Assembly (NCBI RefSeq): GCF_011067745.1
Contig: NZ_JAAMPJ010000002.1
Location: 372,001-436,000, forward strand
Direction of reading: 5' to 3'
Length of the DNA stretch: 64,000 nt
Origin: Lentzea alba
Lineage (GTDB): Bacteria > Actinomycetota > Actinomycetes > Mycobacteriales > Pseudonocardiaceae
Numbering within the stretch: the first letter of the stretch is position 1; every line of letters begins with the position of its first letter. The notes under the pieces were generated by a model. It was not told where the DNA came from, ran no database searches, and worked only from the letters and a program-made list of their open reading frames with translations. Of this stretch, positions 1 to 9,719 are shown in pieces. A program made the translations under genes and the position numbers.

Positions 1-297
1 CACCAACGACCCGGTGTGCTCCAAAACGGACCAGGGCCGACGCCGCACGAGCCCGTGAATCGCGTTCCCCCGAGCCGGCTCAGTGACCTCCAGCTGCTGA
101 ACAACCCCGTCCAGCACCCACGAAGCCCCAGCAGTCCGGTTGGGCCACGGCACCAGGACGGCGCCAGCGCTCATCGGCGGTTTCTCGTCCGGCCCGAACG
201 TCTCCACATACGGAACGCCGTCCACCTCGAAAGACCGCAGGCCCGCGCCTACCGTCGTGATCACGGCGGTGGCACCCTCGTACGAGATCCCCAACAT
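1..297 (-). CDS. Aldose 1-epimerase family protein (N-terminal part, cut by the window edge)
   Basis: Read leftward from an ATG at 295-297, the frame stays open to the window edge and gives 99 residues. The stretch GAVLVPWPNRTAG followed by NAIHGLVRRRPW matches the N-terminal half of galactose mutarotase-like enzymes, where PxPNR and NxxHG motifs line the sugar site. The family interconverts alpha and beta anomers of hexoses in the cytoplasm. The C-terminal part with the catalytic Glu lies outside the window. It is divergent from the lactonase gene, with only 38 bases between starts, so the two promoters must overlap or lie partly within coding sequence. The substrate cannot be told; family assignment is fairly secure. 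Confidence 0.82.
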   Translation of the reverse strand, partial: MLGISYEGATAVITTVGAGLRSFEVDGVPYVETFGPDEKPPMSAGAVLVPWPNRTAGASWVLDGVVQQLEVTEPARGNAIHGLVRRRPWSVLEHTGSLV

Positions 298-335
298 GAG
301 GCTGAAGCCTACGGGGCCAGCGGAAGGATTTGCTC

Positions 336-1112
336 GTGAAGGTTCATCACCTCAACTGCGCCACGATGCGCCCGCCCCTGGTCGCGGGCGGCATCGTCGC
401 CCACTGCCTGCTGATCGAGACCGATCAGGGCCTCGTCCTGGTCGACACGGGCTTCGGCACGAACGAGGTGACCAACCCGAAGGGCACCATCGACCCGCTG
501 AGCCGCACGCTGCTCAAACCGGTCCTCGACATCAACGAGACCGCGATCTTCCAGGTCGAGAAGCGCGGGTACGGGGCCGAGGACGTCCGGCACGTCCTGC
601 TCACCCACCTGGACCTGGACCACGCGGGCGGTCTGCGCGACTTCCCGAACGCCACCGTGCACGTGCTGGACACCGAGCTGGAGGCCGCGACCAGCCCCAG
701 GAACGCCAAGGAACGGGCGCGGTACCCGAAGGCCCAGCGCGAGGGCGTCAACTTCCAGACGCACAAGGCCGAGGGCGAGGACTGGTTCGGGTTCGAGGCC
801 GTGAAGAACATCCCCGGCCTGCCCGAGGACGTCCTGATGGTGCCGCTCATCGGCCACACGCGCGGCCACACCGGCATCGCCGTCAAGGGAGAGGACGGCT
901 GGCTGCTGCACGCCGGCGACGCGTACTTCTACCGCGGCGAGATCGAGACGCCGCCGAGCAACATCTTCGCCCTCAAGCTCACCGCCAAGCAGACCGAGAC
1001 GATCCGCGCGCAGCGTCTGTCCAACGTGGAACGCCTGAAAGAGCTCAAGACCACCGGCGAGGCCGAGATCTTCTGCGCTCACGACCCGGTAGAGCTGGCC
1101 CGGCTGGCGTGA
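336..1112 (+). CDS. MBL-fold metallo-hydrolase, N-acyl homoserine lactonase type
   Basis: A 258-residue cytoplasmic metallo-beta-lactamase-fold hydrolase. The metal motif is THLDLDHAGGL (about residues 90-100), an HxDxDH variant of the usual HxHxDH. It is followed by GHTRGHTGI and the bridging-Asp motif LHAGDAYF. This layout is common in lactonases related to AiiA/AttM that open homoserine-lactone rings, but other esters are possible substrates. I chose the GTG at 336 because GGAAGG at 322-327 sits 8 bases upstream; an in-frame TTG lies at 330. The stop overlaps the GTG of the ATPase gene (GTGA), so the two are probably co-translated. Confidence 0.85.
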   Translation: MKVHHLNCATMRPPLVAGGIVAHCLLIETDQGLVLVDTGFGTNEVTNPKGTIDPLSRTLLKPVLDINETAIFQVEKRGYGAEDVRHVLLTHLDLDHAGGLRDFPNATVHVLDTELEAATSPRNAKERARYPKAQREGVNFQTHKAEGEDWFGFEAVKNIPGLPEDVLMVPLIGHTRGHTGIAVKGEDGWLLHAGDAYFYRGEIETPPSNIFALKLTAKQTETIRAQRLSNVERLKELKTTGEAEIFCAHDPVELARLA

Positions 1113-1828
1113 CGTTCATCCACCAGATCAGGCTCGACCAGCAGCACGACACGCGCCGGTACCCGTTCACGCTGCCGGTCGTGCAGCACCTGATCAGGAA
1201 CCCGATCGAGCTGACCAAGCCCGTCACGTTCCTGGTCGGGGACAACGGCGCGGGCAAGTCGACGCTGGTCGAGGCGATCGCGGTGGCGGCCGGCTTCAAC
1301 GCGGAGGGCGGCTCGCAGTCGTTCCGCTTCGCCACCAAGGCGACCGAGTCGTCGCTCGGCGACCACCTGACGCTGCGCTGGGGCACCCGCAAGCCGCGGA
1401 CGGGGTTCTTCCTGCGCGCCGAGTCGTTCTACAACGTCGCGACGGAGATCGACCGGATCGGCGAGGGCATTCACGCCTCGTACGGCGGGAAGTCGTTGCA
1501 CGAGCGATCGCACGGCGAGAGCTTCATGGACCTCATCGCGCACCGGTTCGGCGGCCGAGGGCTCTACGTGCTCGACGAGCCGGAGGCGGCGCTGTCCGTC
1601 AAAGGATGCCTCACCGTGCTGCGGCACATGAAGGAGCTCGTCGACGAGGGCTCGCAGTTCATCATCGCCACGCACTCGCCGATCCTGCTCGCGGCGCGCG
1701 ACGCCGCGATCCTGGAGATCACGGACGGGGCGATCGACGAAGTTCCTTATGACGCAGCGGAACCGGTCGCGCTCACCCGGAACTTCCTGAGTGAGCCCGA
1801 CCGGTTCCTGAGGCACCTGCTGGACTGA
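1109..1828 (+). CDS. AAA/ABC-type ATPase (predicted ATPase, COG3910-like)
   Basis: A 239-residue soluble ATPase. Walker A is GDNGAGKST (residues 44-52). A signature-like SHGESF lies in mid-protein, Walker B is GLYVLDEPEAAL, and an H-loop reads IATHSPILL. These are features of small stand-alone ABC/SMC-like ATPases that carry no transporter domain. Its biochemical role is unknown; relatives are often annotated as AAA family ATPase. The start is the GTG overlapping the lactonase stop. The same frame is open upstream to 140, but that part is a high-GC shadow of the lactonase gene. It converges on the permease gene with 3 bases between the stops. Confidence 0.85.
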   Translation: MTFIHQIRLDQQHDTRRYPFTLPVVQHLIRNPIELTKPVTFLVGDNGAGKSTLVEAIAVAAGFNAEGGSQSFRFATKATESSLGDHLTLRWGTRKPRTGFFLRAESFYNVATEIDRIGEGIHASYGGKSLHERSHGESFMDLIAHRFGGRGLYVLDEPEAALSVKGCLTVLRHMKELVDEGSQFIIATHSPILLAARDAAILEITDGAIDEVPYDAAEPVALTRNFLSEPDRFLRHLLD

Positions 1829-1831
1829 GAA

Positions 1832-3226
1832 CTACTTGCCGAGCTTCTCCGGGTGGATCTCCACCTTGCCGTGCAGCACACGGTTGATCACCCAGAGCAC
1901 GAGACCCGCCAGCAGCAGGTAGCCCGCGATCTTGTAGTCGTCCCACGGCCGGCCGGACAACACCGGCATCGCGAGGTACGCGCACGTGATCGAGCCGAGC
2001 ACCGGCGCCCACGTCGGGGCCCTGAAGTGCTTGTGCTCGGCCTTCTCCCGGCGCAGCACCAGACACGCGACGTTGACGATGGTGAAGACCACCAGCAGCA
2101 GCAACGACGTCGTGCCGCCGAGCTTGCCGATGTCCGCGGTCGACACCAGTATCACCGCGACGCCGGTGGTGAAGACGATCGAGATCCACGGCGTGCGGCG
2201 GAACGGGTGCACGGTTCCGAAGAACTTCGGGATGATCTTCTCGTTCGACATGCCGTAGAGCAGGCGCGACGCCATCAGCATGTTGATCAGCGCCGAGTTG
2301 ACCACGGCCAGCAGACCGATCAACGCGAAGATCCACAGCGGGAAGCCGGGAGCGCCGACGGTGACGACCCTCAGCAACGCGCTGCTGCCCGCCTTCGCGA
2401 GCTCGTCGGACGGGATCAGCAACGACGAAGTGATCGCGACCAGCACGTAGATCGTCGCCGCGATGCCCATGCCCCAGAGCATCGCGCGCGGGAAGATCTT
2501 GACCGGGTCGCGGCACTCCTCCGCCATGTTCACCGAGTCCTCGAACCCGACCATCGCGAAGAACGCGAGCGCCGTCGCCGAGGTGACCGCGAGCATCACA
2601 CTGCTGCCGGACGGGACGTGGATCTCGGTGAGCCTGCTGGGCTCACCGTCACCCGCGATGACGGCGTACGCGCCGATCAGGATGATGATCACCAGGCCGG
2701 ACAGCTCGATGCAGGTCAGCACCACGTTGGCCTTGACCGACTCGGACACTCCGCGGAAGTTGATGATCGCCAGCGCCGCGATGAAGATGACCGCGATGCC
2801 GGTGATCACCAGCGACTCCGGGCTGAGCGCGACGTCGAAGAACTCGACCAGCAGCTGCCGCAGGTAGGTGCGGCCGAACGCGAGCGCCGCCGACGAGGCC
2901 GAGGTGATGCCCGAACACATGACCGCGAACGCGACCATGAACGTCAGGAAGTGGATCTTGAACGCTTTGTTGGTGTAGAGCGCGGCACCGGCCGCCTTGG
3001 GATATTTCCCGACGAGCTCGAGGTAGCTGAACGCGGTCAGGAACGCGACCACGAACGCGAGCAGGAAGGGCAGCCACAACGCGCCGCCGATCTTGCCGGC
3101 GACGTTGCCGGTGAGCGCGTAGATACCGGTACCGAGGATGTCGCCGACGACGAAGAACAGCAGCAGCTTCGGGCCGATTGCCCGATGTAGCTCTGGTTGC
3201 TCCGTTTGTGGAGTCGCTTCAGCCAT
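1832..3226 (-). CDS. APC-superfamily amino acid permease
   Basis: A 464-residue membrane protein with about 12 hydrophobic segments. The first contains GDILGTGIYALTG, the glycine-rich substrate-binding kink of TM1 in amino acid-polyamine-organocation permeases. A consensus stretch FFAMVGFEDSVNMAEE marks TM6. It is a secondary transporter in the cytoplasmic membrane; the amino acid is not predictable. I started it at the ATG at 3226 (MAEATPQ), because the open frame that continues to 3823 overlaps the divergent lipoprotein gene and is not protein-like. The 72-base gap to that lipoprotein must carry both promoters. Confidence 0.9.
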   Translation of the reverse strand: MAEATPQTEQPELHRAIGPKLLLFFVVGDILGTGIYALTGNVAGKIGGALWLPFLLAFVVAFLTAFSYLELVGKYPKAAGAALYTNKAFKIHFLTFMVAFAVMCSGITSASSAALAFGRTYLRQLLVEFFDVALSPESLVITGIAVIFIAALAIINFRGVSESVKANVVLTCIELSGLVIIILIGAYAVIAGDGEPSRLTEIHVPSGSSVMLAVTSATALAFFAMVGFEDSVNMAEECRDPVKIFPRAMLWGMGIAATIYVLVAITSSLLIPSDELAKAGSSALLRVVTVGAPGFPLWIFALIGLLAVVNSALINMLMASRLLYGMSNEKIIPKFFGTVHPFRRTPWISIVFTTGVAVILVSTADIGKLGGTTSLLLLVVFTIVNVACLVLRREKAEHKHFRAPTWAPVLGSITCAYLAMPVLSGRPWDDYKIAGYLLLAGLVLWVINRVLHGKVEIHPEKLGK

Positions 3227-3298
3227 GCCAATTGATTCTGCCCGTTTTGCCTGGGTACCAAGACAGCTCAGCGCCGACCTCACCCATATGGTGGAACC

Positions 3299-4087
3299 AT
3301 GAAACGCACGGCAACTCTGCTCGTCGCGGCCCTCGCGCTGACCGCCTGCACGTCGTCGGAGCCGTCCTCCACACCTGAGCGGCAGCCCGACGTGAAGAGT
3401 CTCGTCGCCGCCGTGACCAAGGCGGTCGACGAGAAGGCGGCCTACCACTTCACCATCGCGCCACCGACCGCGGGCGGGGTCACCGCCCCGGCGAACGGCT
3501 CGGTCCGGCTCACCGGCAACGGCGACGCGAGCATCGAAGCGACGACCACCCGCGCCGTGCAGACGGGCGGCAAGGCCGAGGAGCTGCGGTACGTCTCGAC
3601 CACGCAGGACGCCGCGTTCGTGAAGCTGCCTCCGGTGTTCGGTCTGCAGGCGGCAAAGCCGTGGATGAAGCTGCAGCGCGCGGACACCGACGAGTTCACC
3701 AACACCCTGCTCGGGTTCCACGACGTGATCTACCAGCAGGCCGTCTTCACGACGTACCACCTGCCGGTGATCGGGGCGGGTGGCGAGCTCAGGCTGACCA
3801 CGCAGGTCGCGGACCGGACCCACTACTCGATCCTGGTGGACTACCGGAAGGCCTACGACACGCTCACCGACGAGGCACTGCGCAACGAGGTCAAGCTCGC
3901 CCTCGACCAGAACGTCTCGAGCGCGGTCGCCGAGATCGAGTTGGACACCAGCGGCCTGCCGACGCTCATCAGGTTCTCGACTCAGTTCCAGAACGCGATG
4001 ATCGTCGACGAGACCCGCTTCTCCGACTGGGGCGGCAACATCCAGATCACCGACCCGCCGTCGAACGAGATCAGCCCTCGGATCTGA
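3299..4087 (+). CDS. Secreted lipoprotein, LppX/LprAFG-like
   Basis: A 262-residue protein with a lipoprotein signal peptide: MKRTA, a hydrophobic stretch, then lipobox LTAC with Cys17 as the predicted lipidated residue. The rest is soluble and rich in beta-strand patterns. Size and the pattern of a signal, a low-complexity Ser/Pro linker and a domain tracking lipid-binding mycobacterial lipoproteins (LppX/LprG group) suggest that fold, but no diagnostic motif is visible, so this is inference. It would be anchored on the outer face of the cytoplasmic membrane. It converges with the MFS gene; their 3' ends overlap by 17 bases. Confidence 0.75.
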   Translation: MKRTATLLVAALALTACTSSEPSSTPERQPDVKSLVAAVTKAVDEKAAYHFTIAPPTAGGVTAPANGSVRLTGNGDASIEATTTRAVQTGGKAEELRYVSTTQDAAFVKLPPVFGLQAAKPWMKLQRADTDEFTNTLLGFHDVIYQQAVFTTYHLPVIGAGGELRLTTQVADRTHYSILVDYRKAYDTLTDEALRNEVKLALDQNVSSAVAEIELDTSGLPTLIRFSTQFQNAMIVDETRFSDWGGNIQITDPPSNEISPRI

Positions 4088-5333
4088 CGCGATAGCGCCA
4101 GATCGTCGGCAGCAACGCCACCATCACGACGGTCGCGACGACCACCAGCACCCCACCCGCGGTCACCGCCGCGGCAGTGCCGAACGCCGCGCCACCCGTG
4201 CCGTGCAACAGGTCCGCGATGCGCGGCCCACCCGCCACGACCACGATGAAGACGCCCTGCATCCGTCCGCGCATCTCGTCCGTCGCGGCCGACTGCAGGA
4301 TCGCGCCCCGGAACGCCATCGACACCATGTCCGCCGCACCGGCCAGCGCCAGGAACGCCGCCGCGACCCACAACGAGCCGGCCAGGCCGAAGCCCATGAT
4401 CGCGACACCCCAGCCGATCACGGCCAGCACCACCGCGACACCGTGCCGGTTGACGTTCGAGATCCACCCGGACGTGAGCCCGCACAGCACCGCGCCGACC
4501 GGAATCGCCGCGAACAGCACGCCCAGCGCGAACCCGCCACCGGCCGGGTCGCCGAACGTGTGCTGAGCCATCTCCGGGAACAGCGCCCGCGGCATGCCGA
4601 AGACCATCGCGATGATGTCCAGCAACATGCTCGCCAGCAACACCTTCTGCGCCCACAGGTAGACGAACCCGTCCAGCACGTCCCGCAACCCCGCGCGCCG
4701 CACCACCCCGTCCAGCGGTGGCATCGGCGGCAGCTTCCACACCGCGTAGACCGTGACGACGAGCGCGATCGCGTCCACCAGGTACAGCGTCGAAAGCCCG
4801 ACGACCGGCATCAACGCACCCGCGAGCAACGGCCCGAGCACCGCACCGAACTGCATGACCGTCGACCCCAGCGCCCCGGCCGACGGCAACAGCTCAGCCG
4901 GCACCAGCCGCGCGATCGAAGCCTGCCGAGCAGGCGCGTTGGCCGCGAAGAACACCTGCTGCAGGCCGAGCAACGCGATCACCAGCCACACCGAGCCGAT
5001 GTTCACCGCCGCCTGCACCCACAGCAGCACCGACGACACGGCGATGCCGATGTTGGTGACGAGCAGCAGCTTGCGGCGGTCGACCGTGTCCGCGATCGCG
5101 CCGCCCCACAGCCCGAAGACCAGCAGCGGAACCAACGCGACACCAGCGGCGATGCCGACCCACGCGGACGACCCGGTGAGGTCGTAGACCTGCTTGGGCA
5201 CAGCAACGGCGGTGAGCTGGGAGCCCACCGCCGTCACGATCGTGGAGAGCCACAACCGGCGATACGCGACGATCTTCAACGGTCGAGTGTCGATCACGAA
5301 CGTCGAGCGCGCGCTTCTCCCCAGGGTGGCCAC
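4071..5333 (-). CDS. MFS transporter, MFS_3 / enterobactin-exporter-like
   Basis: A 420-residue major facilitator with about 12 membrane segments. It starts with the DTRPLKIVAYRRLWLST motif typical of the MFS_3 group (EntS-like and many drug exporters). The A-loop motif reads GAIADTVDRRKLLL between TM2 and TM3. The TM4-5 stretch FFAANAPARQASIARLVP is also characteristic. It is a proton-coupled export candidate with unknown substrate. The start is the GTG at 5333. A short inverted repeat (GTTAG-N10-CTAAC) lies directly upstream. Its closest relative in the window is the MFS gene at 43.8 kb, which belongs to the same subgroup. Confidence 0.88.
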   Translation of the reverse strand: MATLGRSARSTFVIDTRPLKIVAYRRLWLSTIVTAVGSQLTAVAVPKQVYDLTGSSAWVGIAAGVALVPLLVFGLWGGAIADTVDRRKLLLVTNIGIAVSSVLLWVQAAVNIGSVWLVIALLGLQQVFFAANAPARQASIARLVPAELLPSAGALGSTVMQFGAVLGPLLAGALMPVVGLSTLYLVDAIALVVTVYAVWKLPPMPPLDGVVRRAGLRDVLDGFVYLWAQKVLLASMLLDIIAMVFGMPRALFPEMAQHTFGDPAGGGFALGVLFAAIPVGAVLCGLTSGWISNVNRHGVAVVLAVIGWGVAIMGFGLAGSLWVAAAFLALAGAADMVSMAFRGAILQSAATDEMRGRMQGVFIVVVAGGPRIADLLHGTGGAAFGTAAAVTAGGVLVVVATVVMVALLPTIWRYRVRSEG

Positions 5334-5336
5334 TTC

Positions 5337-5356
5337 GTTAGCTTATGGCAACTAAC
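5337..5356. promoter_or_regulatory. Inverted repeat GTTAG-N10-CTAAC upstream of MFS gene
   Basis: Five-base arms separated by 10 bases sit 3-23 bases upstream of the GTG start of the MFS exporter. Position and size suit a MarR- or TetR-type operator. The left arm extended (GTTAGCTTAT) resembles GTTAGCATAC, the reverse complement of 43348-43357 at the start of the marR-like gene (8 of 10 identical). Function is inferred. Confidence 0.35.
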
Positions 5357-5390
5357 AAGCCCTTTACGTGAGGTTGTCGTCAACACCACT

Positions 5391-7325
5391 TCAGAGACGA
5401 ACCGGGTAGACCGGTTCCGGCACCTTCGGACTGATCCGGCCCTCGACGAAGATCCCGTGCCAGATCATGAAGCACAGCAGGGACCACAGCTGCCGCGACC
5501 GGTCGAACTGCTCCGACTTGTGCTCTTCCAACAACGCGTACACCGCGTTCTTGTCGAGCAGGTGCCCGGTCTGCGAGTCCGCGATGATCCCGCGCGCCCA
5601 GTCGTACATCTCGGCCCGCAACCAGTGCCGGATCGGCACCGGGAAGCCCAGCTTGGGCCGGTTCAACACGTGCGCCGGAATGGTCTTCGCCAACGCCTTG
5701 CGCAGCGCGTACTTGGTCGTTCCCTCGGTCAGCTTCTGGTCGAGCGGCACCTCGGCGGCAACCCGGAACACCTCGGGATCGAGGAACGGCACCCGCAGCT
5801 CGATCGAGTTCGCCATGGTCACCTTGTCGGCCTTGACCAGGATGTCCCCGCGCAACCACGTGAACAAATCGATGTGCTGCATCCGCGCCACCGGATCCCA
5901 GCCCTCGGACTCGCGGTACCAGGGAGCAGTCACGTCCTGGAAGCCGACGCCCTCCACATACCCCGGGAACACCGCCCGCACCTGCGCATCACTGAAGTTG
6001 CGAGCGTTCCCGTAGTACCGCTCCTCCAACTTCAACGCCCCGCGCCGAAGCAAGTCCTTGCCCCGCACCCCTTCCGGAATGCTCTTGGACACCGCCCCCA
6101 TCAACTTGCGAACGCTGCCCGGCACCTTCTCGAACGGCGACAACGACAACGGTTCGTGGTAAATCACGTACCCGCCGAACAGCTCGTCCGCACCCTCGCC
6201 CGAAAGCACAGCCTTCACGTACTTCCGCGCCTCCTTGGCGATGAAGTACAACGGCACCAACGCCGGGTCAGCCACCGGATCGTCCAAGTACCAGAGGATC
6301 AGCGGCAGCTCTTCCATCATCTCGTCCGGCGACACCGTCCTCACGACGTGCCGCACCCCGATAGCCGCCGCCGTCTCCGCGGCAACGTCCACCTCGGAGT
6401 ACCCCTGACGATCAAACCCGCTGGTGAACGCAATGAGGTTCGGGTTGTGCAACTTCGCCAACGTAGCCGTGGCCGTCGAGTCGATCCCGCCCGACAAGAA
6501 CGCGCCCACCGTGACATCGGGGTCCGAGATCATGTGCTTGGCCACCGAGTCCCGCATGACCTCGGCAATGCGCTCGTGCAGCGCCTCAGCCTCGTGCTCG
6601 CTGTTCACCGGCCGAGGCGTGAACACCGGCTTGAAGTACCGGTTGAACAGCACCTGCCCACCAGGCGAAACCTTGAACGACGTCCCGGACTCAACCCGCC
6701 GGATCGCCTTGTGCAACGACTCGGGCTCCGGCACGTACTGCAACACCAAGTAATGCTGCAGCGCCGTCTGATCCAGCTCCTGACTGATCCCCAACACACC
6801 GGTCAGCTGCAACAGCGACTTCTTCTCCGACGAGAACGCCACCCCACCAGGCCCAGCAGCCCAGAACAACGGCTTGATCCCAAACGGATCCCGCGCGCCG
6901 AAAACCACCCGCTCCTGCGCGTCCCAGATCATGAAGGCGAACATGCCGCGCAACTTCTTGACCCAGTCCGCCCCGCGATAGTGGTACCCGGCAACGATCG
7001 CCTCGCCGTCACCCTCCGTCTTGAACTGAGCCCCGAAGTGCATGGCCAACTCGGCCCGCAACTCCTTGTAGTTGTAGATCTCGCCGTTGAAGTTCAACGT
7101 GTAGCGGGTCGGGTTCTCCGGCGGCCCCCACACCAACGGCTGGTGGGAGTGCTCCAGGTCGATGAACCCGAGCCGGTTGAACCCGTAGACGACCTCAGCA
7201 TCAGCCCAGGTGTCCTGCTCGTCGGGCCCACGGTGCCGCTGGCAGCGCAGCGCTGCGGCCACTGAGCCGCGAGCGGAGGCCGCAGCGGCTTCGGTGGAAC
7301 AGATGAGTCCGAGCACTCCGCACAC
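5391..7325 (-). CDS. asnB: Asparagine synthase (glutamine-hydrolysing)
   Basis: A 644-residue two-domain enzyme that makes asparagine from aspartate, glutamine and ATP. The class II glutaminase domain begins at the processed Cys2 (CGVLGLIC), with RHRGPDEQ and the NFNGEIYN motif. The synthetase domain has the PP-loop motif AFLSGGIDSTATA. The GTG at 7325 is the only sensible start because it places the nucleophilic Cys at position 2; the frame open to 7484 is spurious. Length fits the actinobacterial AsnB/AsnO group. It follows pdxH on the same strand after about 207 bases that contain a terminator, so it probably has its own promoter. Confidence 0.95.
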   Translation of the reverse strand: MCGVLGLICSTEAAAASARGSVAAALRCQRHRGPDEQDTWADAEVVYGFNRLGFIDLEHSHQPLVWGPPENPTRYTLNFNGEIYNYKELRAELAMHFGAQFKTEGDGEAIVAGYHYRGADWVKKLRGMFAFMIWDAQERVVFGARDPFGIKPLFWAAGPGGVAFSSEKKSLLQLTGVLGISQELDQTALQHYLVLQYVPEPESLHKAIRRVESGTSFKVSPGGQVLFNRYFKPVFTPRPVNSEHEAEALHERIAEVMRDSVAKHMISDPDVTVGAFLSGGIDSTATATLAKLHNPNLIAFTSGFDRQGYSEVDVAAETAAAIGVRHVVRTVSPDEMMEELPLILWYLDDPVADPALVPLYFIAKEARKYVKAVLSGEGADELFGGYVIYHEPLSLSPFEKVPGSVRKLMGAVSKSIPEGVRGKDLLRRGALKLEERYYGNARNFSDAQVRAVFPGYVEGVGFQDVTAPWYRESEGWDPVARMQHIDLFTWLRGDILVKADKVTMANSIELRVPFLDPEVFRVAAEVPLDQKLTEGTTKYALRKALAKTIPAHVLNRPKLGFPVPIRHWLRAEMYDWARGIIADSQTGHLLDKNAVYALLEEHKSEQFDRSRQLWSLLCFMIWHGIFVEGRISPKVPEPVYPVRL

Positions 7326-7462
7326 GTGAAATCGCACCTCGTAGTTCGCTGTGGCTGAAAACCCAGTATGCCCGTGCACAAATCGGGCACTTCCCGCAGC
7401 CTGAGGACGCGCGAACCGGAGGTCAGGTTCACCGTGACGGCGAAGGCGCCCCTCGAACATGC

Positions 7463-7496
7463 AAAAGGGACGCCTCCCGCCCACAGGAGACGCCCC
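7463..7496 (-). terminator. Intrinsic terminator downstream of pdxH
   Basis: On the minus strand an imperfect GC-rich stem (GGGGCGTCTCC with GGAGGCGTCCC around a 7-8-base loop) is followed by TTTT. It lies 37 bases past the pdxH stop and before asnB. The remaining 7326-7462 shows no gene and presumably holds the asnB promoter. Confidence 0.7.
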
Positions 7497-7532
7497 ATCC
7501 GCAAAAGTCTCGACAACCTCTACGTGCTGGCC

Positions 7533-8189
7533 CTACGGAGCAACCCGCTCCACCTGCCAAGAATCCCGTCCCAACCGGAACCGCAACCGGTCATGCATCC
7601 GATCCCGCCGTCCCTGCCAGAACTCGACCTCCTCAGGCCGAATCCGCCACCCACCCCAATGCGGCGGCACAGGAATCCTCTCCGTGTCAGCGAACTGCCG
7701 CTCGATCTTGTGCAGCGCGGACTCCAAAGTGGACCGCCCACCCACTACTCGAGACTGCGGCGAAGCCCAAGCCCCGATCTGCGACCCACGAGGCCGGGAG
7801 TTCCAGTACTCAGCGGTCTCCACCGGCCCGACCTTCTCCACCACCCCACGCACATGCGCCTGACGCTGCATCGCGAACCAGGGGAACGTGGCAGAGGCGT
7901 ACCGAGTAGCCATCAGATCGTGCGACTTGTTGGAGGTGTAGTTCGTGAAGAACACCAACCCCCGAGCGTCCAGCCCCTTGGCCAGCACAGTCCGCGAGGA
8001 AGGCCGGCCCTTGGTGTCGGTGGTGGCGAGCACCATCGCGTTCGGCTCCGGCAGCCCAGCACCGGAAGCCTGGTCGAGCCACAGCTGGAGCTGTTCGTGC
8101 CAGGTGGCGGCAAGCTCCGACTCGCTGAGCGAGCCCTGCTCGTAGGACACGCGCATCGCGGGAAGAGCGATGTTCGTGGTCTCCGTCAT
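7533..8189 (-). CDS. pdxH: Pyridoxamine 5'-phosphate oxidase
   Basis: A 218-residue FMN enzyme that oxidises pyridoxamine- or pyridoxine-5'-phosphate to pyridoxal 5'-phosphate, the last step of vitamin B6 salvage. Visible family motifs are NAMVLATTDTKGRPSSR (FMN-binding strand region), FFTNYTSNKSHDL, a Trp-rich VPPHWGGWRIRP and the C-terminal RDSWQVERVAP. Its length equals the usual size. It lies 155 bases downstream of ureD on the same strand, and that gap holds no recognisable gene. The start ATG at 8189 is preceded by a GGAGG-like sequence. PLP is used by SerC, encoded further along the window, but no operon link exists. Confidence 0.95.
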   Translation of the reverse strand: MTETTNIALPAMRVSYEQGSLSESELAATWHEQLQLWLDQASGAGLPEPNAMVLATTDTKGRPSSRTVLAKGLDARGLVFFTNYTSNKSHDLMATRYASATFPWFAMQRQAHVRGVVEKVGPVETAEYWNSRPRGSQIGAWASPQSRVVGGRSTLESALHKIERQFADTERIPVPPHWGGWRIRPEEVEFWQGRRDRMHDRLRFRLGRDSWQVERVAP

Positions 8190-8344
8190 CGGCGAACCTC
8201 CAAGCGGCGGCAGAACTCGTGGTCCCTGGACCCGCGACCATACGCACGGCGAACCGATCCCGAAACCGCCTGCGTGGTGATGGCCACCACCTGAACGGTG
8301 ACTGTCCGTACAAAGAACAGTTCTGTATCGAGTCCGTGATCGAG

Positions 8345-9046
8345 TCAGATGGCGTCGAGCACACGTGTGACCGTGACCACGTCATCACCCAGTGCGGTGG
8401 CAAGACTTCCGCCCGCTGCCAAAGGAACGACGTTCCACCACTCACCGCCATCCGACTCGCGCGCCACCGCGTCCAGCATCAGCGACGTTCCGACGACGCG
8501 CTTGCCCGCGAGCCCTGCCGGAGACGAGTCGACCGCCGCGTCTCCGACCACCAGCTGTTGGTGCAACACCGGCTTGCCGCAACGGGTTGCGCGCACCGAG
8601 GTCGACAAGGACCCAGACGTTTCGCCCACGCGGCCGAGCACCAGGACCTCGCGCAGCAGCAACTCAGCGTGACCGTCCAATTCGGCCTCCACCACTGCGG
8701 TGTGGCAAGCCCGGCCCGTCACGACCGTCGGCTCGGGGAGGTAGCGCACCGAACCCTCCACCGAGAACCTCACCGAAGACGAGGAGGGCAAACCGGTCGG
8801 GCCGGGCAGCATCAACGTCGCCGCCACACCGCGCAGATCGAGCGATGCTCCGGGTCCGACTTCGACCGTCAGCTCCAAGGAGTCGCCCCCGAGAGGTGAC
8901 GTCACGGAACTGACGAGGTGCACCAACGCGACCGGCCCCACCCGCCGAGCGGGCACCAACGTCAACGGCGCTTGAGACCGCAGGACCCGCACGACGCTGT
9001 TGCCGTGCGAGTCCAGCGACACCACCAACCGAGCTGCTGCCTTCAT
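8345..9046 (-). CDS. ureD: Urease accessory protein UreD
   Basis: A 233-residue UreD/UreH-type chaperone, the last gene of the urease operon. It binds apo-urease and forms the scaffold on which UreF and UreG deliver nickel. Recognition rests on the gene position and on motifs such as GDSLELTVEVGPGASLDLRG (the GD...V..G..A pattern) and the beta-rich repetitive sequence. It is shorter than enteric UreD (about 270 residues), as in other actinomycetes. It begins 10 bases after the ureG stop. The terminal AI and the missing C-terminal extension are normal for the short form. Confidence 0.85.
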   Translation of the reverse strand: MKAAARLVVSLDSHGNSVVRVLRSQAPLTLVPARRVGPVALVHLVSSVTSPLGGDSLELTVEVGPGASLDLRGVAATLMLPGPTGLPSSSSVRFSVEGSVRYLPEPTVVTGRACHTAVVEAELDGHAELLLREVLVLGRVGETSGSLSTSVRATRCGKPVLHQQLVVGDAAVDSSPAGLAGKRVVGTSLMLDAVARESDGGEWWNVVPLAAGGSLATALGDDVVTVTRVLDAI

Positions 9047-9056
9047 CGAAGAACCG

Positions 9057-9719
<663 letters not shown>

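Noticed and set aside
140..1108. N-terminal extension of the ATPase frame
   Set aside because: It overlaps the lactonase gene in another frame and reads as low-complexity; only the part from the GTG at 1109 is ATPase-like.
4203..7265. Plus-strand open frame of 1020 codons
   Set aside because: Its translation is Arg/His/Pro-rich low-complexity sequence opposite the MFS and asnB genes. It is a high-GC shadow frame.
8190..8344. Search for a Nur box or riboswitch between ureD and pdxH and upstream of ureAB
   Set aside because: No TTGCAA-N5-TTGCAA or recognisable riboswitch core is present in either gap.
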